Of a stretch of DNA of 64,000 bases, positions 61,978 through 64,000 are shown piece after piece. Every line of letters starts with the position of its first letter. Positions within the stretch are counted from its first letter, which is position 1. Made by a program: the position numbers and the translations under genes. Source of the DNA: Adiantum capillus-veneris (taxonomy: Eukaryota; Streptophyta; Polypodiopsida; Polypodiales; Pteridaceae); the NCBI GenBank assembly GCA_014529385.2, contig CM043954.1, forward strand, positions 95,931,247 through 95,995,246, written 5' to 3'. Under the pieces are notes generated by a model. The model worked only from the letters and a program-made list of their open reading frames with translations. It was not told where the DNA came from and did not search any database.

Positions 61978-62042
61978 AGTTGGTTGAGTCTTTGTGCCGT
62001 AACCCCAAGGTTGCGAGTTCAAGCTCATGAGCTGAGCTCAAT
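61978..62042 (+). repeat. tRNA-derived SINE head, plus strand
   Basis: GCTCAGTTGGTTGAGTC (A-box-like) is followed by GCGAGTTCAAGCTC (B-box-like) with tRNA-type spacing, a typical RNA polymerase III promoter of a plant SINE. Confidence 0.55.
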
Positions 62043-62203
62043 GTGTTTTACCAAGTCCTCCATTGGGAAAGTCATTCCCATGGTATGGCTCTCATAGGTG
62101 TGATGTGTGTAGCAAGCGTGGTTATAAATACACATATATGCATGAAGTTCTCCCTACTACCTTCCCCCACACTGCTACTGGTGGGTGTGGGTGTGTGTGT
62201 GTG

Positions 62204-64000
62204 TGTAACTGTTTTATCATAATTAATCATACATAATTGAACTTTTATATTCAAAAGACAGTTGGCTCCAGAGTAAAGAAAATGATAAGTACAAAAACAA
62301 CTCAGTCTTAGAATTATCTTTGTATTTATGTAAAAAATGTTTCTTTTTCATAATTAAAAAACCCCAAAGTTTCTAGCAAAAAAATATTTATTTTGATTAG
62401 AAGGCCATCACCCCTTTTAATCCAAGTGTCTAAATTCCCCCATCAACATTTTTATCAGTTTATAAGTTATCGTTTTAAATTAATGAAACTCCACCACATG
62501 AAGCTATAAAAGAAGCATTTAGAAAATTCCATTTATAGTTCTAAAAGTATCAAGCTTGTTTATGTTTCTTTTAGGTTAGATACAATTTATGCCCATCATG
62601 GTACATGGAATCCAAATCATCCCCCAGTTTGTATATCACTTATCTTATACATCTCTTTAGCAAACCAAGTGGCAAGAACCCCTTGCGGTATCAAGCCAGA
62701 CCTCAAGTCAAACCATGAAGTTACAGGAATAAATGCCATTATGTTTTTGTTTCCAATTTAACTTGTCATTGTGAATGCAAAAAAGTATTGTAATACCTTA
62801 ACAAGACGACCAGTAACAAAATACGCACAGTATCTGTAAGCATTCAGGCCAAAAGACCCCAAAATAAAAAACCATCCAATATCCGTATGCAATCGAGCTA
62901 AGCCCCATTTTACCATAAGCCAAAACAGTGCGCGCATTGTAACTAGTATCGAGTCTAAGACCAAAAAAGTCCCCCGGTGTATACCCACCCTCAATAATAG
63001 ATGATCCTTTGAATGATTATGGTGTTTAAGCAATAGGGGCATCCACAAAAAACCCCAACTATTGTTTAAGAAACTATACCCGCCATGTGAATGCAACAAA
63101 TGTATTGCTCTATCTCATCCAAACTACCAAGTTAATGAACCAATACAGCATTGGTTTGCAACCGGGGCAAACACCCCCACAATCCCTAGCAAAAACATAT
63201 ATCCAACATTAGTGCATAGTAGGTCAAAAGAACTCTTTATATTCACTTAGCCAACCCATATGATGGGCCTTACCAGGCATTTATGTGACAGTGATCCATA
63301 TGCCATGCTTAAGCGACAGTACCAAGTCAATCCCAAAGCTTTCCTCTCGAAAAAACCAAAAACTACACCCGTCCATGTAAATGCAAATATTGCATATCTC
63401 TTCCAAACAACCAAGTAATAAACTAGTACATCATCGGTAAGCACCCGGGGAAAACACCCCTACAGACCCTAGCAAAAAAACCTCCAAGATCAGTGCGCAA
63501 TAGGTCAAAAAAATCCCCCCTTTTTTATATATAATCACATAGCCAACCAAAACAGTGGGCCTTACCAGGCATATGTGACAGTGGTCAATGTATCATGCTT
63601 AAGCGGCAGTACCAAGTCAATCCCAAAGTTATTTTATGAACGATAAGCACCATCATTTTGTCAGGTCTTTAACGACAGACTACTGCCTTGCCAAGCCAAG
63701 CAACAGCAACCCCAAATTTTTCCAAAAAACCAGTGAATAATTAACGTAGAGCAACAAAGACTCCGAGTTATAAGCGATAATAACTAAGATGCCATACCCC
63801 AAATTGCTAGATAACACCTATAATCAAAACCATAGGACTTTATTATGCCGAGCTTAATGAAAAACTGGAGCCAGTGGTGGGGTCAAAGCATTGCCAAAAA
63901 AAACCATCAGCCCTAAGCTATGTACTTATCGACCAACCAACTTTGAACAAGTATTGTTATGCTGAGTAAAAAAACCTCACAGTGTGCCATATCATCAAAC
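62204..64000. repeat. GT-anchored repeat family member, second long copy
   Basis: It parallels 56692-58450 (AACTTTTATATTCAAAAGAC, GATACAATTTATGCCCATC, AAACCAAGTGGCAAG). At 63070-63620 a unit of about 295 bp occurs twice in tandem (GGGCCTTACCAGGCAT and GCAGTACCAAGTCAATCCCAAAG in both). It runs to the window edge. No gene. Confidence 0.75.

Overview
This is nuclear DNA from a multicellular eukaryote, almost certainly a land plant. The evidence is Ty1/copia and Ty3/gypsy retrotransposons primed by initiator-Met tRNA, plant-type MULE and LINE remnants, short GT-AG introns of 75-125 bp, and very frequent CT/GA and GT/CA microsatellites. The nested, repeat-dominated layout would suit a large genome such as a fern or another non-seed plant, but that placement is inference. 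No ordinary host housekeeping gene was recognised.

Layout. 1-2967: 3' part of a Ty3/gypsy element. Its frame continues past the integrase, through two in-frame stops, into a second aspartic-protease-like segment. 4758-5319 plus about 10995-11033: another gypsy-type LTR, split by a complete 5.7-kb copia element (5320-10994, minus strand, 5-bp target duplication TCGCA). 11050-16200: a decayed MULE transposase gene (minus strand) with introns, an intronic 74-bp minisatellite and a foldback at its upstream end. 16517-19860: a 5'-truncated LINE with a 14-bp target duplication.

21283-31326 is the most notable region. It is an apparently undescribed 10-kb element with inverted termini and a TA duplication, inserted into an older coding frame that reads through again if the element is removed. 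It carries two plus-strand genes on the left (A and B). On the right it carries two minus-strand genes: C, a histone H3 variant with a tail of about 200 residues, and D, a four-exon 842-residue protein that may be its transposase. In the centre, between the converging genes, are three roughly 500-bp units, each containing a hairpin of about 170 bp.

32830-38369: a second complete copia element (minus strand, 192-bp LTRs, target duplication TGTAG), nearly intact with a single stop at the RNase H junction. 38370-40562: degenerate copia sequence, including a truncated relative of the first copia element. 42683-43672: a gypsy-like Gag ORF. 45346-59683: two related LTRs, one with a tRNA primer site, enclosing 14 kb of gene-poor repeats. 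These include a duplicated segment of about 1.5 kb whose microsatellites differ between copies. 59690-64000: more repeats, two tRNA-derived SINE heads and a 32-base G run.

Functionally the window is a stack of mobile elements. The copia and gypsy elements encode the usual Gag-PR-IN-RT-RH set, mostly with one or a few disabling changes. The H3-bearing element is the only unit that looks like a coordinated multi-gene system.
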